This document shows, piece by piece, positions 27,501-33,389 of a stretch of DNA of 38,302 nt (within the stretch, counting starts at the first letter, position 1; every line of letters starts with the position of its first letter). The translations under genes and the position numbers were made by a program. The stretch is from Eubacterium sp. (GTDB taxonomy: Bacteria; Bacillota; Clostridia; Lachnospirales; Lachnospiraceae). The notes below the pieces were generated by a model, which did not search any database, was not told the DNA's origin, and was given only the letters and a program-made list of their open reading frames with translations. The stretch covers positions 1 through 38,302 of the forward strand of contig JAFRHL010000052.1 of assembly GCA_017433295.1 (NCBI GenBank), given 5' to 3'.

Positions 27501-28838
27501 GCGGGAGAAATTGAGGAACATATTAAGGAGATAAAGGGTGTTTATGATACTGTGGTGATGAGCCGTAAAAAGAAGGGAAGGGATGCCTTCCTGACGGCTT
27601 ACATTACCTGCCGGGAGGATCTTGCCCCGGAAAAGATAAAGGAACACCTGGAAAAGAGCCTTCCGGCCTACATGGTTCCCTCCTATATCATGCGGATTGA
27701 AAGCTTCCCCCTTAACCTGAGCGGGAAAAAGGACCTTGCCAGACTCCCGGATCCTTTGCGGGATCACAGGGCCGTTTCGGATAAAGCAGAGGATTATTTT
27801 GAAGAACGGATCATAAACCTGTTTAATTCAATTTTAGGAATTGAGGGAACAGGCAGGAGGGATTCCTTCTTTGAGCTGGGCGGAAATTCTCTGGACCTGA
27901 TGCGGCTGATGGCAGGCCTTTCCGACTTCCGGTTAAAGGCTTCTGATGTGCTTACCCACCCGACTCCGGCAGCGCTGGGAAGGCTCTTAAAGGATGATTT
28001 CAGGCGAAAGGAGAGGGGCAGCTGCTGCCATTTACTGAAAGAAGGAGCGTCTGATGTGCCTGCGATCTTCTGCATCCCTCCGTCCGGAGGAATGAGCATG
28101 TGCTATCTGGAGCTTTTGGGGCTGCTTGAATATACAGGCCCGGTCTACGGCTTTACCGATGAAAGATACAGGCTGTTTGACCAGATGACCATGGAGGAAA
28201 TGGCGTCTTTCGATCCGGAGAAGAGGAATCTCTGGCCCGGTACTTTAAAAGCCTACAGGAAAGAACTTGACCGGCTCTTTAAGCCCGGAGATATCCTCAT
28301 GGGTTATTCCCAGGGAGGAAATGCGGCTTACATACTGGCCGGGCTGCTGGAAAGCCGGGGCAAAGACCCCGGGGCACTTATCCTGCTGGAATCGGTTCCT
28401 CTCCATAAAACTCTGTGTGAGGATATCCGGAGGGAGAACCTTATGGACAGGCTCCATGAGGCAGAGGAGATCTTTTTCGGCAGGAAGACCGGTTTTCTTA
28501 CAGAAGGAAAAAGACCCGGAGAGAATATGACGGTGAGGGAATATCTTGCCCTCTGTCTTAAAGCCCATGGAGAAGAAGGGGAAGGAGCCCTGCTGAAGGC
28601 TTTTTATGAGACATATCTGGTCTATTCCTCCGCCTGTGCCTTTCCTTTATTCTCTGAAGGGAAAGTGAAAGCCCCGGTCTATTCTGCCCTGCTGGGCTCC
28701 ACTGGCGGTACGGCAGAGGGAGAGACCGCTTTCATAAAAGGAAATGAGGAAGACCATTTTGTATTTCTTTCTAAATACAAAGTGGAACTGGTGAAACTGA
28801 TACAAAAATGGATCGATAATACATTACGGGGAGAATGA
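18504..28838 (+). CDS. Three-module non-ribosomal peptide synthetase
   Basis: 3444 aa, domain order A-T-C-A-T-E-C-A-T-TE. A1 about 20-500 (YTSGSTGRPKG near 170), T1 with Ser551 (LGGNS). C1 has HHIISDG at 731-737. A2 has YTSGTTGRPKG at 1216, T2 has Ser1600 (MGGDS). An epimerase follows with HHLVIDQVSW at 1782 and RTVGWFTSVFPV. C2 has HHIIIDG at 2265. A3 has YTSGTTGRPKA at 2749, T3 has Ser3129 (LGGNS). The C-terminal thioesterase has GYSQGGN with Ser3269. The expected product is a tripeptide with a D-residue at position 2, released by TE as an acid or ring. By-eye specificity codes are DLVSTGGVFK, DQWSDGTVNK and DAQGSGDVHK; I recognise none, so the residues are not predicted. All three T domains need the phosphopantetheinyl transferase, perhaps that at 37494. 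Start: GGAG 9 nt before the ATG at 18504. No tailoring enzymes are adjacent. Confidence 0.96.
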   Translation: MSEKPEALREKTDAPSLLDQIRVSMEDFASRRALVYKEKQYTYKELEQITGRLASRLKAAGAGRGKTVSILVPRCEYITIAPLGVLRTGAAYQPLDSSHPAERINLMIEDAHTSHVIVSKELEHLLNPDIFSDGRKKLYIEDIEDIAAPAVDAVPVWEEEKGEDTFVVLYTSGSTGRPKGTELLRKNVNSLLEWYKSYYEVDRNCRMAQHASFVFDLAIVESLLPLASGAAVYIIPEEIRRDILLLNRFFEENRITHTSMTTQLGRQFARNIRNTSLRHLTVGGEALMSVDPPEGYMLHNGYGPTECTVFVTMFPVLKHYQGVVPLGRPLPEVAIYILNDKGEQVGQGRTGELCIAGPHVGRGYLNNRELTDKVYTVNPFSKDPDYDRLYHTGDLARKGEDGNIEYMGRADRQVKIRGFRVEPAEIEALLKEFKDIKDAAVSAPLLSGGRILAAYYLSEEPLDEGLLKEYILKEKPSYMLPSFFIHLDRFPLNTNGKVDYDKLPLPVPKEEGIYEAPADSVEKGLAALYEEILGIPQAGRGTDFLRLGGNSLLAAILLYRIYQTFSCHISIRDIMEYPTIAGLASRIKSLTDGREETGSRELLIPEKLPIRDEYQVSAAQERVYTAQAMLPPDDDTYLLQLKVRTKGEFSREKTREVLMALFERHESLRTGFYMTDGGLVQKISGPGESLRMVEKSERKTLSDKSPVTFLLNEPPLFAWHFEKKELTFFWHHIISDGKSNLLFAREFAALYTGQCVPSAAFHQKEFAALEKTELYGIRRAEKRKKWKDLSNEFRDTGETELPSDGVWEPSFPREAGHVVRVLSGDLSEKIMAFCRKEGCTPYMLLLAVFSLVISRYSRQDEIILGTVMDGRTIPGSEDLQGMFVNTVPLFLKVSEKETWDTFLKKIKDRVLFALENQDVPLEDIAGDFSEMGAFARTKHGHLLFNVLFVMQSLDRKLPDMTGEETHLVFEPAKKAMYDLTLETEIRDGCFCFDFEYDGKLFLRSSMETMADHLLTLLENCLQAGEEELSALSMINSEENRKLLHAFAGKDLPDTGNTVISLLAKNVETQPDKTAVVIGEQELTYRELWERSGSLAGKLGRLIKADRGSREEERRVAVIAKRSLSMVVSLWAVLKSGCAYVPILPSYPGDRISYLLSDSRPSAVILAETDIPDEVMEKIHETGLPVITVKDSRQAIPEKTGGECRKFSPDRPAYLIYTSGTTGRPKGVVVEHRQLANMLDGYNDIYRLGKEDTVLAFAEFVFDQSVWDMFHILTVGGTLCLIPEEIVRDPEALTDYCEEKKVTAASLTPAYLRLLDPERFHSLKLLDVGGEAPDRSLLLKWCGARRVFNTYGPTETTVNATSYLFSGDKGLKENVPIGRPVPGTRIYIMNGDRLSGLGVPGELCIAGRQVTRGYFNRPGLTAEKYVRDPFSEGRMYRSGDLARLMADGNVEFMGRLDDQVKFLGYRIETGEIEAAIRSLEGIADAAVVIKKDAGGEKRLCAYYVSKEHTGSTSEKYIRQSLKDILPAYMVPGFFVRLDKLPLTVNGKLDKRALPDPVIREESGYLAPRTVLEKEMEQVFCTILGTDRCSIDADFLEMGGDSIKAIAVVSALRKRGYRLEAATVLKEGSIERLSRKMGQGREESFQEYSRVKPVPVMRQYYRSDFYNPSWYNQSAVLRLPDGQVNQRALENALYGLILCHGMLRLIQTKSYDEMAGKAEEGGLCIRKPEEMNPVDLPVCRDLPENERRSLFGSLQARMDPMKGEVMKAALFINGQTARLYLAFHHLVIDQVSWGILCDDLNTLYHAAVTCPEEDGIHAARQALITNRTVSFGEWSEKLWLYASSDAFRREREWWQDQHLIYDKEKKGMEAFLKGYRTKEDAGPGYGHIRRTLSSGISGRLLSISKKRYHTGLHVILLAAFCRAVREEKKNRDPFPVTLFLESHGRGNLMVACDNSRTVGWFTSVFPVLIREASGQEEQIVFVKETLAGIPNFGIGYGLLYEAPVGRGAVLFNYLGEEQPVRTDQISLTAEEAGPEADPLNGEKGTVSLDMRMTPSGLMIHCLYDKIYDREKLDRLLDVFCGQLEEFAATDREDKRIYTPSDFCHGKLMDLHDWAVAKRMIQPERIQSCLGLTPMQQGMLYHYFMEPESRAYYYQDRLILYGPWKPACFAAALGLLSMRYDALRLRFISAGLKEPWQVVLKDDTDLFKETGEGLLKAARINSGPGKARCSNNESGDTDVCFSLSRETPFHVMVGARDKNRTELLISSHHIIIDGWSFPILIEKLMDYYRRLSEGEEEKTLRKDVKREAKESCSFADYLRTYEDYDKRRGLSYWKSYLEGIEEGCGLSALYGEQDKPAKMTSLSFQFEKNTEERIKEFTVRHHLTESCFFAALWGILLGFENGGRDVVFGETVSGRNVDLTGIDEAVGMFVNTLPVRIRWDEDTDLAALFEKKQEENLGRIPFERSALSEIGAAAGFSAGNLVRTIFAFENYPKKQRINDYSFLPGREEIDQEAAFIVDKGDGFSFTLLYNSALYPDDYMELVAKRLENLALQITAGQAGKVCDLERITEEEKALMVGEICGTGKDFPAESFLDMLKKQVRTDPEKTALFMEGRTVSYGQLWRACLRLSARIPGRGERFLVIMADRSIEMILAMIAAFMAGAAYVPLDPAYPKERIAFILQDIRPCGAFYLRQQTPASSSSTEEEIKGLFAKEGIPLISRSLDTLLKESGDDGQLCSDGKMSSDPNRIAYMIYTSGTTGRPKAVMIEHRALADMIHVHEEFFGSLKDDVVMLMSNIVFDASVQQIFPALAQGGRVAVMPARFMGSPKDMAAYFRRAGATFFGATNALLKNLTPSDFGSFRVISIGGDAADPALFKAWAPHTELLVNDYGPTEVTVHAAAERFMGEEEKTVPIGRPYLNKRIYILQDGRLCGPGQKGEICIGGEGLARGYYHRKELTEKAFVKNPFDGGIMYRTGDLGIFRPDGKLIYEGRRDSQIKIRGYRIEAGEIEEHIKEIKGVYDTVVMSRKKKGRDAFLTAYITCREDLAPEKIKEHLEKSLPAYMVPSYIMRIESFPLNLSGKKDLARLPDPLRDHRAVSDKAEDYFEERIINLFNSILGIEGTGRRDSFFELGGNSLDLMRLMAGLSDFRLKASDVLTHPTPAALGRLLKDDFRRKERGSCCHLLKEGASDVPAIFCIPPSGGMSMCYLELLGLLEYTGPVYGFTDERYRLFDQMTMEEMASFDPEKRNLWPGTLKAYRKELDRLFKPGDILMGYSQGGNAAYILAGLLESRGKDPGALILLESVPLHKTLCEDIRRENLMDRLHEAEEIFFGRKTGFLTEGKRPGENMTVREYLALCLKAHGEEGEGALLKAFYETYLVYSSACAFPLFSEGKVKAPVYSALLGSTGGTAEGETAFIKGNEEDHFVFLSKYKVELVKLIQKWIDNTLRGE

Positions 28839-28840
28839 GT

Positions 28841-30640
28841 ATGAATGCTTCTACCGGAAAAAAACGGAGTCTGGTAACAAAATTTATGATCATGTTCATA
28901 GTATTCGGAATCTTTTTTCTGATCATGAACGCCCTTTATACCTTTTCAAATCAGACATTATCCTATCATAATAAGTGCAAAAATAATCTGAAAAATATCA
29001 CCAGATATCTGGATACGCTTATCAGACAGGATGGGAAAGAATTTGTCGAGCTTAAAGAATACTTCCATGAGAATTATTCACAGATGCGGATTCCCGCTGA
29101 TTATTCAGGAGATTATCATCCTGCCCTTGCGCATTTTGAGGAACTCTTTTCGGAGAATTATCCGGACAAAGAGTATGGAAAGGATATATTATTCAAGGAT
29201 CTTGAAGGAGACACAAAAAAGGCCTATGCCGAGTACAGGCTTGAGTACTGGATCTCAGTGTTTACCAGTGCCACCGAAAGCTTTGATCTAAGCTATACTT
29301 ATTTCTTATATCCGGATGAGGAGCCTGTTATGTACTATCTCATTGACCCGGTTCCCGATGCGGTCACAATCGATGGAAAGAAGTATATTTCCCTGGGCTT
29401 TCACGGTGCGGAAGATTCGAAAAAGTATCCTATGATGTGGGAGGCCTGGCATACGGGAAAACAGCCTGAAAGCTTCGATATATTTGATAATGAATACGGC
29501 AATACCTATGCTTATTATTCCCCGGTTATCATTGATGGCGAAAAGATCGGCCTGGTATGTGCTGACCTGAATGTGGAGACAGTGACCAGGGATATTCTCA
29601 TGGCAGTGGTCAATCAGACCCTGGGCTCCCTCATCGTTTTCATTGTCGGTGTCCTTATCATCATTGCTTTAATAAAGAAGATCTTTTTGAACCGGCTGCT
29701 GCGGCTGGAGAAAAGTGTTGCCCTTTACGCGAAAGAAAAGGATGCGGCCATCAGCACCTCCATCATGGAGTCCGAACAGGGTAATGATGAGATCCGCAGT
29801 CTGTCCGATCAGTTTGCGGGGATGATCATTGAGATTACGGATTACATGGAAAACCTTAAGCGTATTACGGCAGAAAAAGAAAGGATCGGAGCCGAACTGA
29901 ATGTCGCAACCCAGATCCAGGCTGATATGCTGCCGAGAATCTTTCCGCCCTTCCCGGAAAGAAAGGAATTCTCCATCTATGCCACCATGAATCCTGCCAA
30001 GGAGGTGGGCGGTGATTTCTATGATTTCTTCCTGGTGGATGATGACCATATCGCCCTGGTTGTCGCCGACGTCTCGGGTAAGGGAATTCCTGCCGCCCTC
30101 TTTATGGTGATCGCAAAAACCCTGATTAAAAACAGGACCTTAATGGGAGAAAGTCCTGCCGAGGTTCTTAAAAATGTCAATAATCAGCTCTGTGAGGGGA
30201 ATGAGGCGGAAATGTTTGTTACAGTCTGGCTGGCGGTGATCCAGATCTCCACCGGGAAAGGTATTGCCGCGAATGCCGGTCATGAACACCCGGCTCTCCG
30301 GCGCAGGGATGGACACTTTGAGCTGGTAAAATACAGGCATTCACCGGCTGTGGCCACCATCGAAGGCATCAGGTACAGAGAACATGAATTTGAGCTTCAT
30401 CCGGGAGATATGATCTTCCAGTATACGGATGGTGTGTCAGAGGCTACGAACTCCAATGATGAGCTTTTTGGAGAAGAACGTCTGGTCCGCGCACTGAATC
30501 TGAAACCCGAGTCAGAACCCGAAGACCTGCTTTGTACGGTCAGGAAGGAAATTGATGCTTTTGTCGGGGAAGCTCCTCAGTTTGATGATATTACCATGCT
30601 GGGCTTTGCCTACTATGGCAGGGAAGATGATGGGGTCTGA
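28841..30640 (+). CDS. Membrane-bound SpoIIE/RsbU-type serine phosphatase with extracellular sensor
   Basis: 599 aa. A membrane segment (about 12-36), an extracytoplasmic Cache-like domain (about 37-250) and a second membrane segment (about 252-278) precede a HAMP-like and coiled linker (about 280-350). The PP2C-type SpoIIE domain follows (about 355-595) with metal-binding EVGGDFYDFF, VADVSGKGIPAALFM, NAGHEHPALR, YTDGVSEATN and FDDITMLGF. Such proteins dephosphorylate STAS-domain anti-sigma antagonists in partner-switching pathways. The ATG at 28841 lies 2 nt after the NRPS stop and 7 nt after GGGGAG; an overlapping ATG at 28835 is possible. This tight coupling links signalling to peptide production. 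No STAS protein is in the window. Confidence 0.88.
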   Translation: MNASTGKKRSLVTKFMIMFIVFGIFFLIMNALYTFSNQTLSYHNKCKNNLKNITRYLDTLIRQDGKEFVELKEYFHENYSQMRIPADYSGDYHPALAHFEELFSENYPDKEYGKDILFKDLEGDTKKAYAEYRLEYWISVFTSATESFDLSYTYFLYPDEEPVMYYLIDPVPDAVTIDGKKYISLGFHGAEDSKKYPMMWEAWHTGKQPESFDIFDNEYGNTYAYYSPVIIDGEKIGLVCADLNVETVTRDILMAVVNQTLGSLIVFIVGVLIIIALIKKIFLNRLLRLEKSVALYAKEKDAAISTSIMESEQGNDEIRSLSDQFAGMIIEITDYMENLKRITAEKERIGAELNVATQIQADMLPRIFPPFPERKEFSIYATMNPAKEVGGDFYDFFLVDDDHIALVVADVSGKGIPAALFMVIAKTLIKNRTLMGESPAEVLKNVNNQLCEGNEAEMFVTVWLAVIQISTGKGIAANAGHEHPALRRRDGHFELVKYRHSPAVATIEGIRYREHEFELHPGDMIFQYTDGVSEATNSNDELFGEERLVRALNLKPESEPEDLLCTVRKEIDAFVGEAPQFDDITMLGFAYYGREDDGV

Positions 30641-30697
30641 GTCTTTAAGAAAGAAAATTTATTACGAAAAGTCAGGCAATTGTATGATCAGTTAATA

Positions 30698-30726
30698 TTT
30701 ACGAAACATTTAATATGTGGTATATT
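30698..30726 (+). promoter_or_regulatory. Candidate promoter for the unknown-protein/rsbW-like unit
   Basis: TTTACG (30698-30703), a 17-bp spacer and TATATT (30721-30726), with TGG just before the -10 (extended type). It lies 27 nt upstream of the start codon at 30754 and would make this a transcription unit separate from the NRPS operon. Confidence 0.55.
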
Positions 30727-30753
30727 TAAAAGGTGACAAAAGGGAGGTATCAT

Positions 30754-31386
30754 ATGCAGACCAATAAGATTGAAGTAGATAAGTCCGGCCGGGGTAGAGA
30801 AGAGGTGTTAAATGAAACCTCGAAATTTGCCCTCTATAATGAGCTGGACAAAAAAACATCCTTTCATCTGCGTTTACTGGCGGAGGAGACACTGGGCATG
30901 ATCAATGCCATAACAGAGGATTTTAAGGCCCTTTTCTGGCTGGAGACAACCGGGGAGAATACCTGCCTTTTACACCTCACTGTTCATACTGATATGGACT
31001 ACGAAAAGAAGCAGCATTTTATGGATGTCTCGGCAAACCATGAAAATATGGCTGCCAGAGGGTTTATGGCAAAGATCGGTGAGATGATAAAGGATGCCTT
31101 GTTTAATCTCAATGAGTATGCCAATATCCAGACAGAGTATGGCGGTCCCCTTCTTTATGGCAGTATGGGAATGGGGGATATTGAAAGCATCAATACCAAC
31201 TCCATGATTTATATGTGGTCCATGAAGCGTTATCAGGACGGCCTCTCGGAAAACCGGGAAGAAGACCAGGAGGCTTCTGAGGCATGGGATGAGCTGGAGA
31301 AGTCTATTGTTGCCAGCATCGCGGACGATGTTCTGGTGGGCATCCGGGGCGATGAGGTGGAACTGATCATAGAAAAGAAGTTATAG
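30754..31386 (+). CDS. Uncharacterised protein, possible divergent GHKL ATPase
   Basis: 210 aa, cytoplasmic, no signal or membrane segment. I do not recognise the family firmly. The segment LRLLAEETLGMINAITEDFK resembles the N-box helix of histidine-kinase-like ATPases (the Glu and Asn positions), but clear G-boxes are not visible. A Gly-rich stretch, YGGPLLYGSMGMGDIE, lies in the middle. Its position between a PP2C phosphatase and an RsbW-like kinase supports a place in the same partner-switching circuit. The ATG at 30754 follows AGGGAGG; an in-frame start at 30733 has no site. Confidence 0.6.
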   Translation: MQTNKIEVDKSGRGREEVLNETSKFALYNELDKKTSFHLRLLAEETLGMINAITEDFKALFWLETTGENTCLLHLTVHTDMDYEKKQHFMDVSANHENMAARGFMAKIGEMIKDALFNLNEYANIQTEYGGPLLYGSMGMGDIESINTNSMIYMWSMKRYQDGLSENREEDQEASEAWDELEKSIVASIADDVLVGIRGDEVELIIEKKL

Positions 31387-31415
31387 GGGTCAGGAATTAC
31401 AGGAAGGAAAGCTCA

Positions 31416-31826
31416 ATGAATACTTTTAAAACACAGGCAGATCTTAATAATCTGTCAGAGGTTCTCGCCTTTGTGGATGAGCAGGTGGAAAGATATTTTT
31501 GTTCCATGAAGATCCAGATGCAGATCGATATTGCGATAGAAGAAATATTTGTTAATATAGCGAATTATGCCTATGGAGACGGGACCGGCCCTGTGGAGAT
31601 CCGCTGCCTTGTTGACGGAGATCCCCCATGTCTTGCAGTGACATTTATTGATGAGGGAATCCGGTACGATCCCCTGGCAAAGGAGGATCCGGATACTACC
31701 CTGTCGGCAGACGAAAGGCAGATCGGCGGCCTGGGGATTTTTATGGTTAAAAAATCCATGGACAGTATGGAATATGAATACAAAGACGGTAAGAACATGC
31801 TGACCATCCGGAAGAAGCTTTGTTGA
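31416..31826 (+). CDS. RsbW-like anti-sigma / serine kinase (HATPase)
   Basis: 136 aa, a single GHKL ATPase domain of the RsbW/SpoIIAB type (HATPase_c_2). The N-box is IDIAIEEIFVNIANYAY, the G1 motif is FIDEGIRYDPL and the G2 region is QIGGLGIFMVKKSMDSMEYE. Relatives bind a sigma factor or phosphorylate a STAS antagonist; the phosphatase at 28841 would reverse that reaction. Its cognate STAS protein and sigma factor are not adjacent, so the output is unknown. It is separated from the upstream gene by 29 nt, with GGAAGGAAAG before the ATG. Confidence 0.88.
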   Translation: MNTFKTQADLNNLSEVLAFVDEQVERYFCSMKIQMQIDIAIEEIFVNIANYAYGDGTGPVEIRCLVDGDPPCLAVTFIDEGIRYDPLAKEDPDTTLSADERQIGGLGIFMVKKSMDSMEYEYKDGKNMLTIRKKLC

Positions 31827-31869
31827 GAAGCAGAGAAATGATAAAAGAGAGAAAAGGACAGATATCACA

Positions 31870-33339
31870 ATGGAGAGAGTAAGATTTACCTGCAGGACCA
31901 TTGTCATGTTTGCGCTGATGGCACTGGTCTTTACCGGGCCGGGATTCACCCGGACCCGGGCAGCGGAGCAGGACCAGGAGACTGTGTCTGAGGGCCAAAG
32001 TCCGGAATCCACCGGAAAAGAAGCTGTGACTGAGGGTCAAAGTCCGGAATCCGCGGAAAAAGGACCTGTAACTGGGGAACAGAGCCCGGAATCCGTGGAA
32101 AAAGGACCTGTATCAGAAGAAAACAACCGTAGTTCAGATGATACAAAAGAAAATGCTGAGACGGTACAAAGTCCCACGGCAGAGAAGAGCCTGAAGTCAG
32201 ACAGGGAAAATGTTCGCACTGCTAAGAGCATAAAACTTTCCGGTAAGACACTGACATTTATGCAGAAAGTAGAAACCGGCAGATTTCTTTCCTCTGACAC
32301 TCTGCCCGATAAACTTAAATTAAAGGCCGGCAGAAAAAAAAACATGCTGACCTGGAAGAAGTCGAAGGCTTTAAGTAATATTTCGGGCTTTATTGTACTT
32401 CGAAAAAGTACTGCGACCGGAAGTTATAAACAGATTGCCATACTTCCCGCATCGAGAAAGTATTATACAGATAAAACTGCAGCCAAAAAGAATCAGCAGT
32501 ATACATATTGTATTGTTTCTTACAAAAAAGGAGATACCATACAGATAACTGATGAAACCACAGACTGGGTCAGCGGAGTTATCACCGGCAGCAGGAAAGT
32601 CAATGTTTATTCGGTAAAGATCAGTAACCTGTCTAAAGTTAAAAACATGAGTATGGGAACATCCGTTAAGATGGAAATGGTTTTCCCCAAAAAGGCAGTT
32701 AGCACATCCATGAGATGGTGCAGTAGTGATACGAATATTGTGACAGTGAATAATAAGGGCCTTGTATATGCGAAAAGTGTCGGTAATGCTGTGATAACGG
32801 GCAGGACAGCCACCGGATACACGGTTGCGGTAAAAGTAAAAGTTATAGAAGGCGGTACTGCCCAGGCTTTGCTGAAGGTCATGAGCAGCTGGCTGAATTA
32901 TTCGGAAAGTAACCGCAAACACAGGAAGATCATTGACATTTACAATTCCTATGGGAATCTCCCGGTGGGATATAAGGTTAAATACAGTGATGCCTGGTGT
33001 GACACCTGTGTCAGCGCTGCAGCTATTATTTCCGGAAATGTGGCTCAGATTGGCCGTGAATGCGGAGTGACCCGTCATGTAGAATTATTTAAAAAGAAAA
33101 AAATCTGGATCGAAAACGGATCAATAATCCCCAAACCGGGTTATCTGATCGTATATAATTGGGGGAAGTCCAGACAGCCCAATAATTCAGGTGGTTCCCA
33201 TATCGGTGTAGTTTATTCTGTAAAGAAGAGATGGATCACCACCCTGGAGGGGAATTATGGCGACAAGGTCAAAATGCGCCGGATCCCGGTGGGCTGGGGA
33301 TTTATCAGAGGTTACGCGAAACCCAAATACAGAAAGTAA
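31870..33339 (+). CDS. Secreted Fn3/Big2 protein with C-terminal CHAP-like amidase domain
   Basis: 489 aa. A signal peptide (about 1-33, cut near TRA-AEQ) is followed by three 14-residue repeats of VTEGQSPESAEKGP type (residues about 39-80) and a Ser/Thr/Glu-rich linker. An Fn3-like domain follows (about 140-230, KLKAGRKKNMLTWKKSKALS). Next is a Big2-like domain (about 238-330, KMEMVFPKKAVSTSMRWCSS and VNNKGLVYAKSVGNAVITG). The C-terminal CHAP/NlpC-like domain (about 335-485) has a candidate catalytic Cys in DAWCDTCVSAAAI, His in GGSHIGVVYSV and TLEGNYGDKV. It probably cleaves or binds peptidoglycan; either Cys in WCDTC could be the nucleophile. Confidence 0.75.
   Translation: MERVRFTCRTIVMFALMALVFTGPGFTRTRAAEQDQETVSEGQSPESTGKEAVTEGQSPESAEKGPVTGEQSPESVEKGPVSEENNRSSDDTKENAETVQSPTAEKSLKSDRENVRTAKSIKLSGKTLTFMQKVETGRFLSSDTLPDKLKLKAGRKKNMLTWKKSKALSNISGFIVLRKSTATGSYKQIAILPASRKYYTDKTAAKKNQQYTYCIVSYKKGDTIQITDETTDWVSGVITGSRKVNVYSVKISNLSKVKNMSMGTSVKMEMVFPKKAVSTSMRWCSSDTNIVTVNNKGLVYAKSVGNAVITGRTATGYTVAVKVKVIEGGTAQALLKVMSSWLNYSESNRKHRKIIDIYNSYGNLPVGYKVKYSDAWCDTCVSAAAIISGNVAQIGRECGVTRHVELFKKKKIWIENGSIIPKPGYLIVYNWGKSRQPNNSGGSHIGVVYSVKKRWITTLEGNYGDKVKMRRIPVGWGFIRGYAKPKYRK
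31984..32109 (+). repeat. Three in-frame 42-bp tandem repeats
   Basis: Units at 31984-32025, 32026-32067 and 32068-32109 encode 14 residues each and lie just after the signal peptide of the CHAP-like protein. A partial fourth unit follows. Such repeats often vary in number between strains and may act as a surface spacer. Confidence 0.8.
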
Positions 33340-33389
33340 GATAACTTAATTTTTACGATACCAAAGGGCATGTCAGTCAGGTGGCGGTT

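Noticed and set aside
27108-27767. 219-codon minus-strand frame inside the NRPS
   Set aside because: The plus strand carries intact adenylation-domain motifs here; the antisense translation shows nothing recognisable.
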